Of a stretch of DNA of 64,000 nt, positions 18,300 through 26,416 are shown piece after piece. The stretch lies in assembly GCA_943846735.1 (NCBI GenBank), contig OX044364.1:1550001-1614000 (forward strand), written 5' to 3'. The notes below the pieces were generated by a model, which saw nothing but the letters and a program-made list of their open reading frames with translations, was not told the DNA's origin and ran no database searches. The DNA is from CAJQLB01 sp905479065. Its GTDB lineage: Bacteria; Bacteroidota; Bacteroidia; Flavobacteriales; Flavobacteriaceae. Position numbers and translations under genes: made by a program. Numbering within the stretch: position 1 is the stretch's first letter; every line of letters starts with the position of its first letter.

Positions 18300-18442
18300 A
18301 TAAATTTAGATTTATTCAAATTTAAAATAAATTATAATATCTCATTACAAAATCAGAGAATCTTATCGACATGCTTTAGCCCAACAACAAAACCCCTACG
18401 ATTTAAATCATAAAGGAAATTAGAACAAATGCAATTACCATT

Positions 18443-18619
18443 TTAGATACGTTGTCCTGGTAACTTATTCTTTTTAGAAATCGGACCAACCATTTTAAAC
18501 TCTTCGTTATTCATCTTTTGAATTGCATTACTCGATGTGTCTTTTGACGTTTCATAACTAGATCCTGAAACAGTTAAACAAAAAACGGCTAACATTAATG
18601 TGATTTTTAAAGCTTTCAT
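18443..18619 (-). CDS. Small secreted peptide, 58 residues, unknown function
   Basis: The ATG at 18619 opens a 58-codon frame with a classic signal peptide (MKALKITLMLAVFCLTVSG) and a short basic mature part of about 40 residues ending KKNKLPGQRI. An in-frame upstream start at 18703 would bury the signal peptide behind 28 odd residues and is rejected. It lies 143 bases upstream of the sensor kinase gene on the same strand. I do not recognise a family. The signal peptide makes it likely to be a real exported product, and its position suggests either a ligand for the sensor or simply a neighbour. Confidence 0.55.
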   Translation of the reverse strand: MKALKITLMLAVFCLTVSGSSYETSKDTSSNAIQKMNNEEFKMVGPISKKNKLPGQRI

Positions 18620-19102
18620 AATTATTCGTTTAAAGTTATTATTTATAACTATCGTTAATTTAAAAGCACAGAAATTTAGCTTAAAGTTATTGTGAGGGAG
18701 CACAACGGATTAAAGTAATAACACATCAAATGTGTTCAATAAATGAGGATAACGCCTCTAATAATTAAATGGATTTTTAAATACCTTGTGTAATGGAGGG
18801 ATTATTGAGGGGTACACAAGAAATCCAAAAATATATTTAACATATACAAAAATATAAAAAATACGATGAAATGCAAATATTATAGGTAAAATACATTTTT
18901 GACAGTATTTTCTCACTATAATTGTGACTACTAAGTAGTTAATATAACCTCCTTCATTCATTACAGATGATAACCTCATACCTATTATTAAGATTTTTCG
19001 GTGAAAAATTTAGAATTACAACGCTAACCAATAACAGAAGATTATTTTTGATTTAAAAATTAAAAATTTCATGAGACAGAAAACATTACTAAATTTGTCT
19101 GA
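18620..19102. other. Intergenic region, 483 bases, no gene supported
   Basis: This AT-rich stretch separates the minus-strand peptide gene from the plus-strand TonB receptor gene. It holds small inverted repeats, ACACAT-CAA-ATGTGT at 18721-18735 and TTGTG-N6-CACAA at 18690-18705, but nothing with a recognised role. A 73-codon minus-strand frame at 18758-18979 has no family features and unusual composition, and is not called. The right end carries a possible -7 box just before the receptor gene. Confidence 0.5.
19090..19097 (+). promoter_or_regulatory. Candidate Bacteroidota -7 box TAAATTTG
   Basis: TAAATTTG matches the TAnnTTTG -7 consensus of Bacteroidota sigma factor and lies five bases before the receptor ATG at 19103. 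A well-spaced TTTG -33 box is not evident. If used, the transcript would be nearly leaderless. Confidence 0.3.
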
Positions 19103-21385
19103 ATGAGATTCATTCTTTTTTATATTTTGACTGCGACCATTAGCCAATTATATGCACAGCATATAGAAGGGAAAGTTATTGATATTCGTAATAAAAATAA
19201 TTTAAATGAGGTTGTTGTTTCTAATTCAGATAGCAGCTATTATGAAGTAACACGTGATTTTGGAAAATTCATTGTTCCAAAACCTGATACGTATACATTC
19301 AGTCGTGTAGGCTACAAGACGAAAACAGTCCACATAGATGGTGAGATATTTAATATTGTTGAAATGTCATCAAAAACTGAAAATTTAAATGAAGTTTTAA
19401 TACTATCTAACAACTTTCAAAGTAATCTATTTTCATTATCCTCGGCAGTTTCTGTCTTGGATTCTAGAGTCATTAACCAACAGAATAACATAAACATTGC
19501 TCCAATTTTAAATAGTATTTCTGGAATCTATATGCATAATGGCACCATAACAACTAACAGAATTACGATACGTGGCATTGGTTCAAGAAATTTATTTGGA
19601 ACTGCTAAAATTAGAGCTTATTACGAAGACATCCCACTTACTGATGGTTCTGGAATATCAACCATTGAAGACATTGATTTAAATACTCTCGGTAGTATTG
19701 AAGTACTAAAAGGGCCCTCATCCAGTGTCTACGGTTCAGGGTTAGGTGGCACCATTCAGTTAATTCCCGACAAAGGGTTGTTTACAACAAACTATTTTAG
19801 TACAAGCTACTCCTTGGGGTCATTTGGCCTTCAGAAATACCTTTTTCAATCTGATATTGGAAACTCCAACAACAACGCTAAAATCACTTATTCAAACCTT
19901 CAACGTGAAGGCTATAGAAAAAATAATGACACCAAGCGACAGTCAATATCTGTAGCGTCAAACCATTTCATTAATAGTTCAAATAAACTGACGTTCGTAG
20001 GGACCTTTACAGATTTAAAAGCATATATCCCAAGCTCACTCAATCTAGATAACTATACGAACAACCCAACCTCAGCGGCATACACATGGGGAAGAGCTCA
20101 AGGTTTTGAAAGTTACAAAAGAGCCCTTTTTGGTTTATCTTGGAACCACAATTACACCGATAAAACACTCCAAAAAACAAGTGTTTTTGGTTCTTTTTTG
20201 GATGCTTATGAACCTCGCCCATTCAATATTCTTAAAGAAAGCATTTTCGGAATTGGAGTTAGAACAAGAGTGATGTCAAAAACTACATTATTTGACAAGA
20301 ACATAAAATGGACGTTTGGTGGTGAACTTTTTAGCGATGCCAACTCCTATCAAACATTTCAAAATCTTTACAACGACTTTCCCGCAGAAATTGGTTCTGT
20401 CAAAGGCGCTTTGCTGTCTGATTTTAAGGAGCGACGAAATTATATGAATTTATTTTTTGATTCAACTTACAATATCTCTAGTAATCTTCTACTAAATTTC
20501 GGTTTTAACATTAATACAACTTCCTATACCTTAACTGATAATTTCAAATTAGACAACAACGATTTCTCTGATGACTATTCATTTAGCACTGTCATATCTC
20601 CAAAATTAGGCTTGACTCAAAAACTTTCTAAGCACGCCATGCTTTATATGACTATCAGTCAAGGGTTTTCACCACCTACTCTTGAAGAAACATTACTCCC
20701 AGATGGCTCTGTAAACCAGAGTATCAAGCCAGAGACAGGATGGAACTACGAGATTGGAAGCCGTGGTGAACTTTTTAATCACAGACTTTATTACAATATT
20801 GCTATTTACAAAATGACCGTAAAAGATTTACTTGTCGCAAGACGAACATCTGATGATCAATTTACAGGTGTAAATGCAGGAAAAACCATTTATAATGGTC
20901 TTGAATTAAGTCTAAACTATAAATTTTTAGATAATGATACTTTTAAGGTATATTTCACCAACGCTTTAACAATAAATGATTTTCGCTTTGACACATTTAT
21001 TGATGATACTGATGATTATTCTGGTAATGATCTAACAGGAGTTCCAAATGTAACCTTTAACTCTAGTTTAAATATTGACAATAACAATGGGCTGTATGGT
21101 ATTATCAGTTTTTCTCATACTGGAAAAATCCCTATTCGAGATGACAACACCCTCTATTCAAACAGCTATGATGTCATGAATTTTAAAATTGGATTTACAT
21201 CAAAAGAATCAAAACAAATAGTCTTTGATATTTACGCGGGCGTGAATAACTTATTGAATGAAAAGTACGCCTCAATGTTGTTGATTAATGCAAGTAGTTT
21301 TGGTGGTAATTCTCCGAGGTATTACTACCCAGGTGAGCCCATAAATTTTTATTCTGGCATTCGATTAAGATATAATCTCAAATAA
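19103..21385 (+). CDS. TonB-dependent outer-membrane receptor
   Basis: A 760-residue receptor. A signal peptide (1-18, ending QLYAQ) is followed by a carboxypeptidase-regulatory-like domain (about 19-90), a plug domain (about 95-235) with ILNSISGIYMHNG, NRITIRGIGSRN and SIEVLKGPSSSVYGSGLGGTI, and a 22-strand barrel ending YSGIRLRYNLK. The length is that of siderophore or vitamin receptors rather than the larger SusC type, and no SusD partner follows. The gene converges on the sugar-dehydrogenase-like gene, so it is probably its own transcript. The ligand is unknown; iron complexes or copper are possible. Confidence 0.88.
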   Translation: MRFILFYILTATISQLYAQHIEGKVIDIRNKNNLNEVVVSNSDSSYYEVTRDFGKFIVPKPDTYTFSRVGYKTKTVHIDGEIFNIVEMSSKTENLNEVLILSNNFQSNLFSLSSAVSVLDSRVINQQNNINIAPILNSISGIYMHNGTITTNRITIRGIGSRNLFGTAKIRAYYEDIPLTDGSGISTIEDIDLNTLGSIEVLKGPSSSVYGSGLGGTIQLIPDKGLFTTNYFSTSYSLGSFGLQKYLFQSDIGNSNNNAKITYSNLQREGYRKNNDTKRQSISVASNHFINSSNKLTFVGTFTDLKAYIPSSLNLDNYTNNPTSAAYTWGRAQGFESYKRALFGLSWNHNYTDKTLQKTSVFGSFLDAYEPRPFNILKESIFGIGVRTRVMSKTTLFDKNIKWTFGGELFSDANSYQTFQNLYNDFPAEIGSVKGALLSDFKERRNYMNLFFDSTYNISSNLLLNFGFNINTTSYTLTDNFKLDNNDFSDDYSFSTVISPKLGLTQKLSKHAMLYMTISQGFSPPTLEETLLPDGSVNQSIKPETGWNYEIGSRGELFNHRLYYNIAIYKMTVKDLLVARRTSDDQFTGVNAGKTIYNGLELSLNYKFLDNDTFKVYFTNALTINDFRFDTFIDDTDDYSGNDLTGVPNVTFNSSLNIDNNNGLYGIISFSHTGKIPIRDDNTLYSNSYDVMNFKIGFTSKESKQIVFDIYAGVNNLLNEKYASMLLINASSFGGNSPRYYYPGEPINFYSGIRLRYNLK

Positions 21386-21391
21386 TCAAGA

Positions 21392-22795
21392 TTATTGACT
21401 TTTATCCCCAGTTCTATCTGTATACTGATCGGGTTCCTTTATGTAGCTTTTTAATTTCCTTGCTTCCATTTTTGTAAGATTTGATTTGTCAAACGTCGCA
21501 GTATCACCTTGAAAAATGACACGCCAAACTTTTCCTTTTTTTGATTCAGAAATATACAAGGATCCATCTGGGCCCTCTGCTAATCCCATAGGGCGGTAAC
21601 GCGCATCCTGCATGACCGCAAGTGTATCTGATCCGGTAAAGCCATCTGCAAAAATCTCCCATTCTTTTGTTGGTTTACCATCTTTAAATGGAATAAAAGC
21701 AACTACGTAGCCAGCTTGAGGATATGGATTTCTATTTACAGAACCATGAAAGGCTACAAAAGCTCCTTTTCTATACCTTGACGGAAATTGCCCTCCTTTA
21801 TAAAATAACATATCATTTGGAGCCCAATGAGCAGGCATTCCCATAAGAGGTTCTGTGTAGCCTGAAGCTTCTTTCATACCATCTCCACCATATTCAGGAG
21901 CTAACATTCTTTTTCCTTTAAAATGATCATAGTACGTGTATGGCCAACCAAAATCATCTCCTCGATTTATTTTCATGAATTCCTCAGCCGGAAGCACGGT
22001 ATTATCCCATTCACTAAAATAATTTGGAGCTCTTGTATTTAAATAATCACGACCATGATTTAATGCATACAAACTATTATCATCTTCATTCCAGGTCATC
22101 GCAACAACACTTCTTAATCCAGTAGCGTAGCGTCTTCCATCAGACTTTTTTTGATTCATCTTACTGTCATCATACCTCCAAATACCTCCTAAAATATCAA
22201 GCTGTGAACACGGATACTCTCCCTTAATTACCACACTGGAGTCACCACTTTGTTGTGTTGCTAACTCACATGCATTAGTTGGCGCACTAAACGTAACATA
22301 CATGCCTCCTTTATTGTCAAATGCCAATGTTTTCGCGTTATGCCACCTAATTGGATAAGGATCGGTTAACAGTATTTCTGGTTTTCCCTTCGGAATTAAC
22401 TCCCCTTTATTTAACTTTTGTCGATAAATAACCAATTCGGAGCTAAAGTACAAGTAGCCTTTATGAATTCGCATCTCATTAGCAAAACGCCCATCATTCG
22501 GATAGTCTCCAAAGCGTTGTATAATATCTGCCTTACCATCTTTATTTGTATCCCTTAATGCTACGTTCCCTTTATCCCCCGTAGTGATACGTAACTTGAT
22601 ATAAATATCTCCATTGTCATTGACAGCCAAGTGTCTGCTCTCACCAACACTATCTACGACCGTTATGGCGCCAAATCCATCTGGCAAAAATAATCCTCCA
22701 TTATCGAAATCAGATTCTAACACAAGAGGTGTTTGAGAACTATCACATCCCATAATTAAACCGATGGTCATTAAATAAATTAATGTTCTAACCAT
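21392..22795 (-). CDS. Soluble glucose/sorbosone dehydrogenase-like beta-propeller lipoprotein
   Basis: A 467-residue lipoprotein (lipobox LIMGC, lipid cysteine at residue 17). The body is a six-bladed propeller of the GSDH/sorbosone dehydrogenase type: GRRYATGLRSVVAMTWN, DNSLYALNHGRDYL, GDDFGWPYTYYDHF, RKGAFVAFHGSVNR and LAEGPDGSLYISES. Related enzymes use PQQ to oxidise sugars in the periplasm; whether this one binds PQQ cannot be judged. No CxxCH heme site is present. It is divergent from the azurin gene, which could accept its electrons. Family firm, cofactor and substrate open. Confidence 0.82.
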   Translation of the reverse strand: MVRTLIYLMTIGLIMGCDSSQTPLVLESDFDNGGLFLPDGFGAITVVDSVGESRHLAVNDNGDIYIKLRITTGDKGNVALRDTNKDGKADIIQRFGDYPNDGRFANEMRIHKGYLYFSSELVIYRQKLNKGELIPKGKPEILLTDPYPIRWHNAKTLAFDNKGGMYVTFSAPTNACELATQQSGDSSVVIKGEYPCSQLDILGGIWRYDDSKMNQKKSDGRRYATGLRSVVAMTWNEDDNSLYALNHGRDYLNTRAPNYFSEWDNTVLPAEEFMKINRGDDFGWPYTYYDHFKGKRMLAPEYGGDGMKEASGYTEPLMGMPAHWAPNDMLFYKGGQFPSRYRKGAFVAFHGSVNRNPYPQAGYVVAFIPFKDGKPTKEWEIFADGFTGSDTLAVMQDARYRPMGLAEGPDGSLYISESKKGKVWRVIFQGDTATFDKSNLTKMEARKLKSYIKEPDQYTDRTGDKSQ

Positions 22796-22967
22796 TATTT
22801 ATTTTATTTTTATAAATACAAATATCCTTTATTTTTAAGAGACTAAAAAAAGAAAAATAGTTATTATACGATCGACTTTAAAAATTAAATTATTCAAGTC
22901 AATTGTCAACTATTTTATTGATTTAATTAGAATAAAATATTATTTTCGAATTTTAAATACAGACGTT

Positions 22968-23504
22968 ATGAAAGTTAGATTAATCACTTTATTAAGTGTT
23001 TTCCTTTTAATAGGTTGCAATGGTAATGATTCTAAAAACAAGGATGTTATAAAATTAAAATCTCAGACTGAGAAATCAACTAAAAAGACCTTGTCAAAAC
23101 AAAAGAATACACTTGTAATAGATGACAATGGTGTTGCTAATGTAGTAATCACTACTAATGATGCAATGAAGTTTGATATCAATAAAATAAATGTGGCATC
23201 AGGGCAAAAAATTCGATTAACTCTTAAACATGTTGGACAATTAGACAAACGTGTTATGGGTCATAATGTTGTCATTTTGAAGAAAGGTGTAGTTTTGTCA
23301 ACATTTGCAGCTAAAGCTGGCAGTGCTTCAAAAAATGATTACATTCCAGCAAAATCCTCAGAAATTATAGCACATACAGCGATGATTGGCGGTGGAGAAA
23401 CAACTGAAATCGAGTTTGTTGCTCCAGAACCAGGTGTCTACGATTACATTTGCAGTTTTCCGGGTCATTATGCTATGATGAGAGGTAAATTAATCGTAAA
23501 ATAA
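22968..23504 (+). CDS. Azurin-type blue copper lipoprotein
   Basis: A 178-residue protein with a lipoprotein signal (LLIGC, Cys17), a lysine/serine-rich linker (about 20-48) and a cupredoxin domain. The type 1 copper ligands are visible: His99 in VMGHNVV, Cys162 and His167 in YICSFPGHYAMM, and Met171. Azurins carry single electrons in the periplasm; this one should be membrane-tethered by its lipid. It lies between a sugar-dehydrogenase-like gene and an oxidoreductase operon, neither of which encodes a c-type cytochrome, so it may be their electron acceptor. The fold and metal site are firm; the partner is inference. Confidence 0.93.
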   Translation: MKVRLITLLSVFLLIGCNGNDSKNKDVIKLKSQTEKSTKKTLSKQKNTLVIDDNGVANVVITTNDAMKFDINKINVASGQKIRLTLKHVGQLDKRVMGHNVVILKKGVVLSTFAAKAGSASKNDYIPAKSSEIIAHTAMIGGGETTEIEFVAPEPGVYDYICSFPGHYAMMRGKLIVK

Positions 23505-23509
23505 AATGA

Positions 23510-24961
23510 TTAATCTAACTTCCATCCTTCTCTGTAGTCTCTTTTTACAAATTGATTTGCTGGTTCAAAATTAGTTACTCGCATATGAATGCCATCCCAA
23601 AGTAATTTTTTCCGACCGGGATAAACCATCTTATTATTTTTTTGCTCTCTCAAATTATAACTTCTTATTGCTAAATTACCCATCAAGATTGATTCTGTTA
23701 GTGGTCCAGCATAATCAAATGAAGAAGTGAGTTTTTCATGCTCCTCACTACCGTAACCAGCCTTGCATGCATCAACCCATTTTGCTTGATGTCCCGATTC
23801 AGGCAACTTATTTGTCTCTTCTATATTACTTATCATATCTGGTAATATAATGTCTCCTGAATTAAGATAAACTTTTGGTGTTGCTCCGTAAGTACCACAG
23901 GTCATAATTCCCTTTTCTCCCATCATCATTACACCATTTGCACTGTTATCATCTCCTATCGAGTGGTCAGCAGGAATTAAATCTGGATGAAATGGACGCA
24001 ATCCTCCATCGGTCCAATCTAGTTTAACTTCTATCGGATTTTTATCAGAACCCTTAAATTTTAATTGTGTCCGAGACGAAGGAGGACATGATTCTGGATA
24101 ATAATCAGGAATCCAATCTTTTGTAAAAACAGCTCCAACACTACTCTCTACTTCAGTAGGATATCCCAACCCTAGTACTCTGTATGGAGGATCCATTAAA
24201 TGACATCCCATATCTCCTAAAGCCCCTGTGCCAAAATTCCACCAACCCCTCCATTTAAAAGGATGATACAATGGATGATAGTCAACCCATTTAGCAGGAC
24301 CTATCCAAGAATCCCAGTCTAAATTACTCAAAATAGCTGGCTTATCAGTTGGTGATTTCATTCCTTGAGGCCAAACCGGCCTATTGGTCCAAACATCTAC
24401 TTTATGGACATTACCAATAAGGCCACTATCGTACCAATTAATCATGGTTTGAACGCCTTTTCCAGATGCTCCTTGGTTCCCCATCTGTGTAACAATTTTA
24501 TTGTTGACAGCCGCTTCAGTGAGTACTCTTGCTTCATAAATATTATGTGTTAACGGCTTTTGGACATACACATGTTTTCCTAATTGCATGGCAGCATAAG
24601 TAATAACGGCATGGGTATGATCTGGAGTAGATACTGTAATTGCATCAATATCTGACATCTCATCTAACATGTTTCGATAATCTTTAAAACGCCGAGCTTT
24701 GGGAAAATCTTTGAAGGCAGGAGAAGCCCTATTCCAATCCACATCACATATAGCAGAGATATTAGAAGCTCCATTATTCCATACATTTATCATATCAGAA
24801 TAACCTTTACCTCCTGCACCTACAACCGCCACATTTAATTTATCACTTGGAGGAATATAACCCCTACCCATCACATGTCTAGGAATAATAGTAATCCCCA
24901 AGGAAGTTAAGGCTGCTTTTCTAATAAATGATCGTCTTGTATTTGAAAATTTATGACCCAT
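23510..24961 (-). CDS. Gfo/Idh/MocA-family oxidoreductase with Tat-type signal
   Basis: A 483-residue oxidoreductase exported by a twin-arginine-type leader (TRRSFIRKAALTSLGI). The Rossmann fold begins KLNVAVVGAGGKGYSDM, and the family EKP-type motif appears as VQKPLTHNI with the conserved lysine. These long, Tat-exported members carry a tightly held NAD(P) in several known cases and are common in sugar-oxidation clusters. Here it is the last gene of an operon with a GMC oxidoreductase, subunit 3 and a DUF1080 protein. A role in oxidising or reducing C3 of sugars in the periplasm is likely but inferred. Confidence 0.88.
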   Translation of the reverse strand: MGHKFSNTRRSFIRKAALTSLGITIIPRHVMGRGYIPPSDKLNVAVVGAGGKGYSDMINVWNNGASNISAICDVDWNRASPAFKDFPKARRFKDYRNMLDEMSDIDAITVSTPDHTHAVITYAAMQLGKHVYVQKPLTHNIYEARVLTEAAVNNKIVTQMGNQGASGKGVQTMINWYDSGLIGNVHKVDVWTNRPVWPQGMKSPTDKPAILSNLDWDSWIGPAKWVDYHPLYHPFKWRGWWNFGTGALGDMGCHLMDPPYRVLGLGYPTEVESSVGAVFTKDWIPDYYPESCPPSSRTQLKFKGSDKNPIEVKLDWTDGGLRPFHPDLIPADHSIGDDNSANGVMMMGEKGIMTCGTYGATPKVYLNSGDIILPDMISNIEETNKLPESGHQAKWVDACKAGYGSEEHEKLTSSFDYAGPLTESILMGNLAIRSYNLREQKNNKMVYPGRKKLLWDGIHMRVTNFEPANQFVKRDYREGWKLD

Positions 24962-24981
24962 ATTATTTTGCTGTTAACAAT

Positions 24982-25779
24982 TTATAATTCTAAAATTTTA
25001 ATATTCTTAAATTCGATTGGATGGCTTTCACTTTGAAGAGAAATATACCCACTTGTCAAGCCTTCCCCAGATTTAAGTTGAATAGCACTAGATGTTGTTT
25101 CCAAAAAGCCTCCTCCAACGGTTGGTCTTGAGTAGGAGATTACTGCTTTACCATTAATATAATGAGTTATTGAGTCATTAAGGACCAAAACCTCAGCATT
25201 AATCCACTCTTCACCATAAAAAGTTTCACAATTTGCAGTGATACAGTGGTCTGTGATTAGTTTCCCATCCATGACAACATTCGTTGCCGGCGTACAAAGG
25301 TTTCCCGAAGGACGAGGTTCGTTTTCATCAATTCCTCCCAAAAGTTGAAATTCAAGAGACAGGGGGAAACCTTGATTTAACAACATGCTCTCCGGAGACT
25401 GTGAGTGCAACATAATACCACTATTTTTTTTTGCCCAATCTTCTCCTCCTTTAACCTGGTTTCCAATAAAACGATATTCTAATTTTAGTCTGTAATTCTT
25501 AAATGGTTTTTTATAAAAAATATGTCCATATTCGTTGGTAAAATTATCGTAATGATCATATGACACAACCAATGAACCATTTTCTACTCTAAATGTATTA
25601 TTGTAATTATCATTAAGATCATAACCATTTATCTTTACAATCCAATCGGTTAAATCTTGACCATTAAACAGTATTTCCCAATTATCAGCTTCCGTAACTA
25701 CAGGTTTTTTACAACTCACTAGCATCAAACATAGATTTAATGATATGACAAATACTACGGTAGAAAATTTTGTATGCAT
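24982..25779 (-). CDS. DUF1080 (3-keto-disaccharide hydrolase family) lipoprotein
   Basis: A 265-residue lipoprotein (MLVSC, lipid Cys23) with one jelly-roll DUF1080 domain: WEILFNGQDLTDWIVKING, FRVENGSLVVSYDHYDNF, YKKPFKNYRLKLEYRF, AKKNSGIMLHSQSP and a closing SESHPIEFKNIKILEL. Pfam PF06439 is linked to hydrolysis of 3-keto-disaccharides, and the neighbours are sugar 3-dehydrogenase-like genes. It probably cleaves 3-keto-glycosides in the periplasm or at a membrane face. A second DUF1080 lipoprotein is encoded at 32737. Family firm; substrate inferred. Confidence 0.87.
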   Translation of the reverse strand: MHTKFSTVVFVISLNLCLMLVSCKKPVVTEADNWEILFNGQDLTDWIVKINGYDLNDNYNNTFRVENGSLVVSYDHYDNFTNEYGHIFYKKPFKNYRLKLEYRFIGNQVKGGEDWAKKNSGIMLHSQSPESMLLNQGFPLSLEFQLLGGIDENEPRPSGNLCTPATNVVMDGKLITDHCITANCETFYGEEWINAEVLVLNDSITHYINGKAVISYSRPTVGGGFLETTSSAIQLKSGEGLTSGYISLQSESHPIEFKNIKILEL

Positions 25780-25785
25780 AATGAA

Positions 25786-26403
25786 TTAAATCATCAATGA
25801 GTTTCCAAGAGACCATGTTTTGCCTCCTGTCAATTCATTTAAATCACCACAATAATATTGTGAAGGTACAGGGTCATATACCAATACATTTTCACCTATT
25901 TGTTCTGTAGTCAGATAAGCTCTAATTGTAATGAATTTTAATTCATTCAAAAACTCAGACTTCGTGTAACCTAACGACTTTGGACTAGCCTCTCTTTCTT
26001 CGTCAATTTCTGTTTTTAATAGCATATAATTATCTAATAACCTGATAAAACTGTCTTTGGAAAGATCATCAATCTTATCTTCAGGATTTACTTTTAAAAC
26101 CTCTATGATATTTTGAAAGGCTGACGTTATTTTATTTTTATTTTCATTATCCAAAACTTGTTGATAGTACTTATCAATAAACTGAGGAACATTAAGTTCA
26201 GCTGCGGAGGGTAACGATTCTGTTTTGGGGAGAATAATATCTACAAGTTTGGTTAAAACACGACCTTGCTCTGGGGTAAATAATTCCGGGACCCATGCTT
26301 CAGCTTTAGACGTACAACTCTGAAGCAAGCTAACCACGGACGGTGTTATTGCAAAAAAACCTGTTGCTAGTCCTAAATTTTTTAATGCGGCTCTTCTTTT
26401 CAT
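25786..26403 (-). CDS. Gluconate 2-dehydrogenase subunit 3-like protein, partner of GMC oxidoreductase
   Basis: A 205-residue protein with a Tat-like leader (MKRRAALKNLGLATGFFAI) and a possible lipid cysteine in LLQSC. The body matches the gluconate 2-dehydrogenase subunit 3 family: LFTPEQGRVLTKLVDIILPKT, then ELNVPQFIDKYY, and TEQIGENVLVYDPVPSQY. In known sugar dehydrogenases this small subunit carries the Tat signal and exports the large GMC subunit, which has none. The GMC gene directly upstream lacks a signal peptide, as expected. The pair should form a periplasmic flavoprotein dehydrogenase. Confidence 0.87.
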   Translation of the reverse strand: MKRRAALKNLGLATGFFAITPSVVSLLQSCTSKAEAWVPELFTPEQGRVLTKLVDIILPKTESLPSAAELNVPQFIDKYYQQVLDNENKNKITSAFQNIIEVLKVNPEDKIDDLSKDSFIRLLDNYMLLKTEIDEEREASPKSLGYTKSEFLNELKFITIRAYLTTEQIGENVLVYDPVPSQYYCGDLNELTGGKTWSLGNSLMI

Positions 26404-26416
26404 CTCTTTAAAATAT

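Noticed and set aside
18758..18979. A 73-codon minus-strand frame in the intergenic region before the TonB receptor gene
   Set aside because: Hydrophobic but without a proper signal peptide, family features or a partner; likely chance in AT-rich DNA.
21383..21398. AATAATC-AA-GATTATT palindrome at the convergent ends of the TonB receptor and GSDH-like genes
   Set aside because: The stem is almost all A/T with no T-run and overlaps coding ends; too weak to call a terminator.
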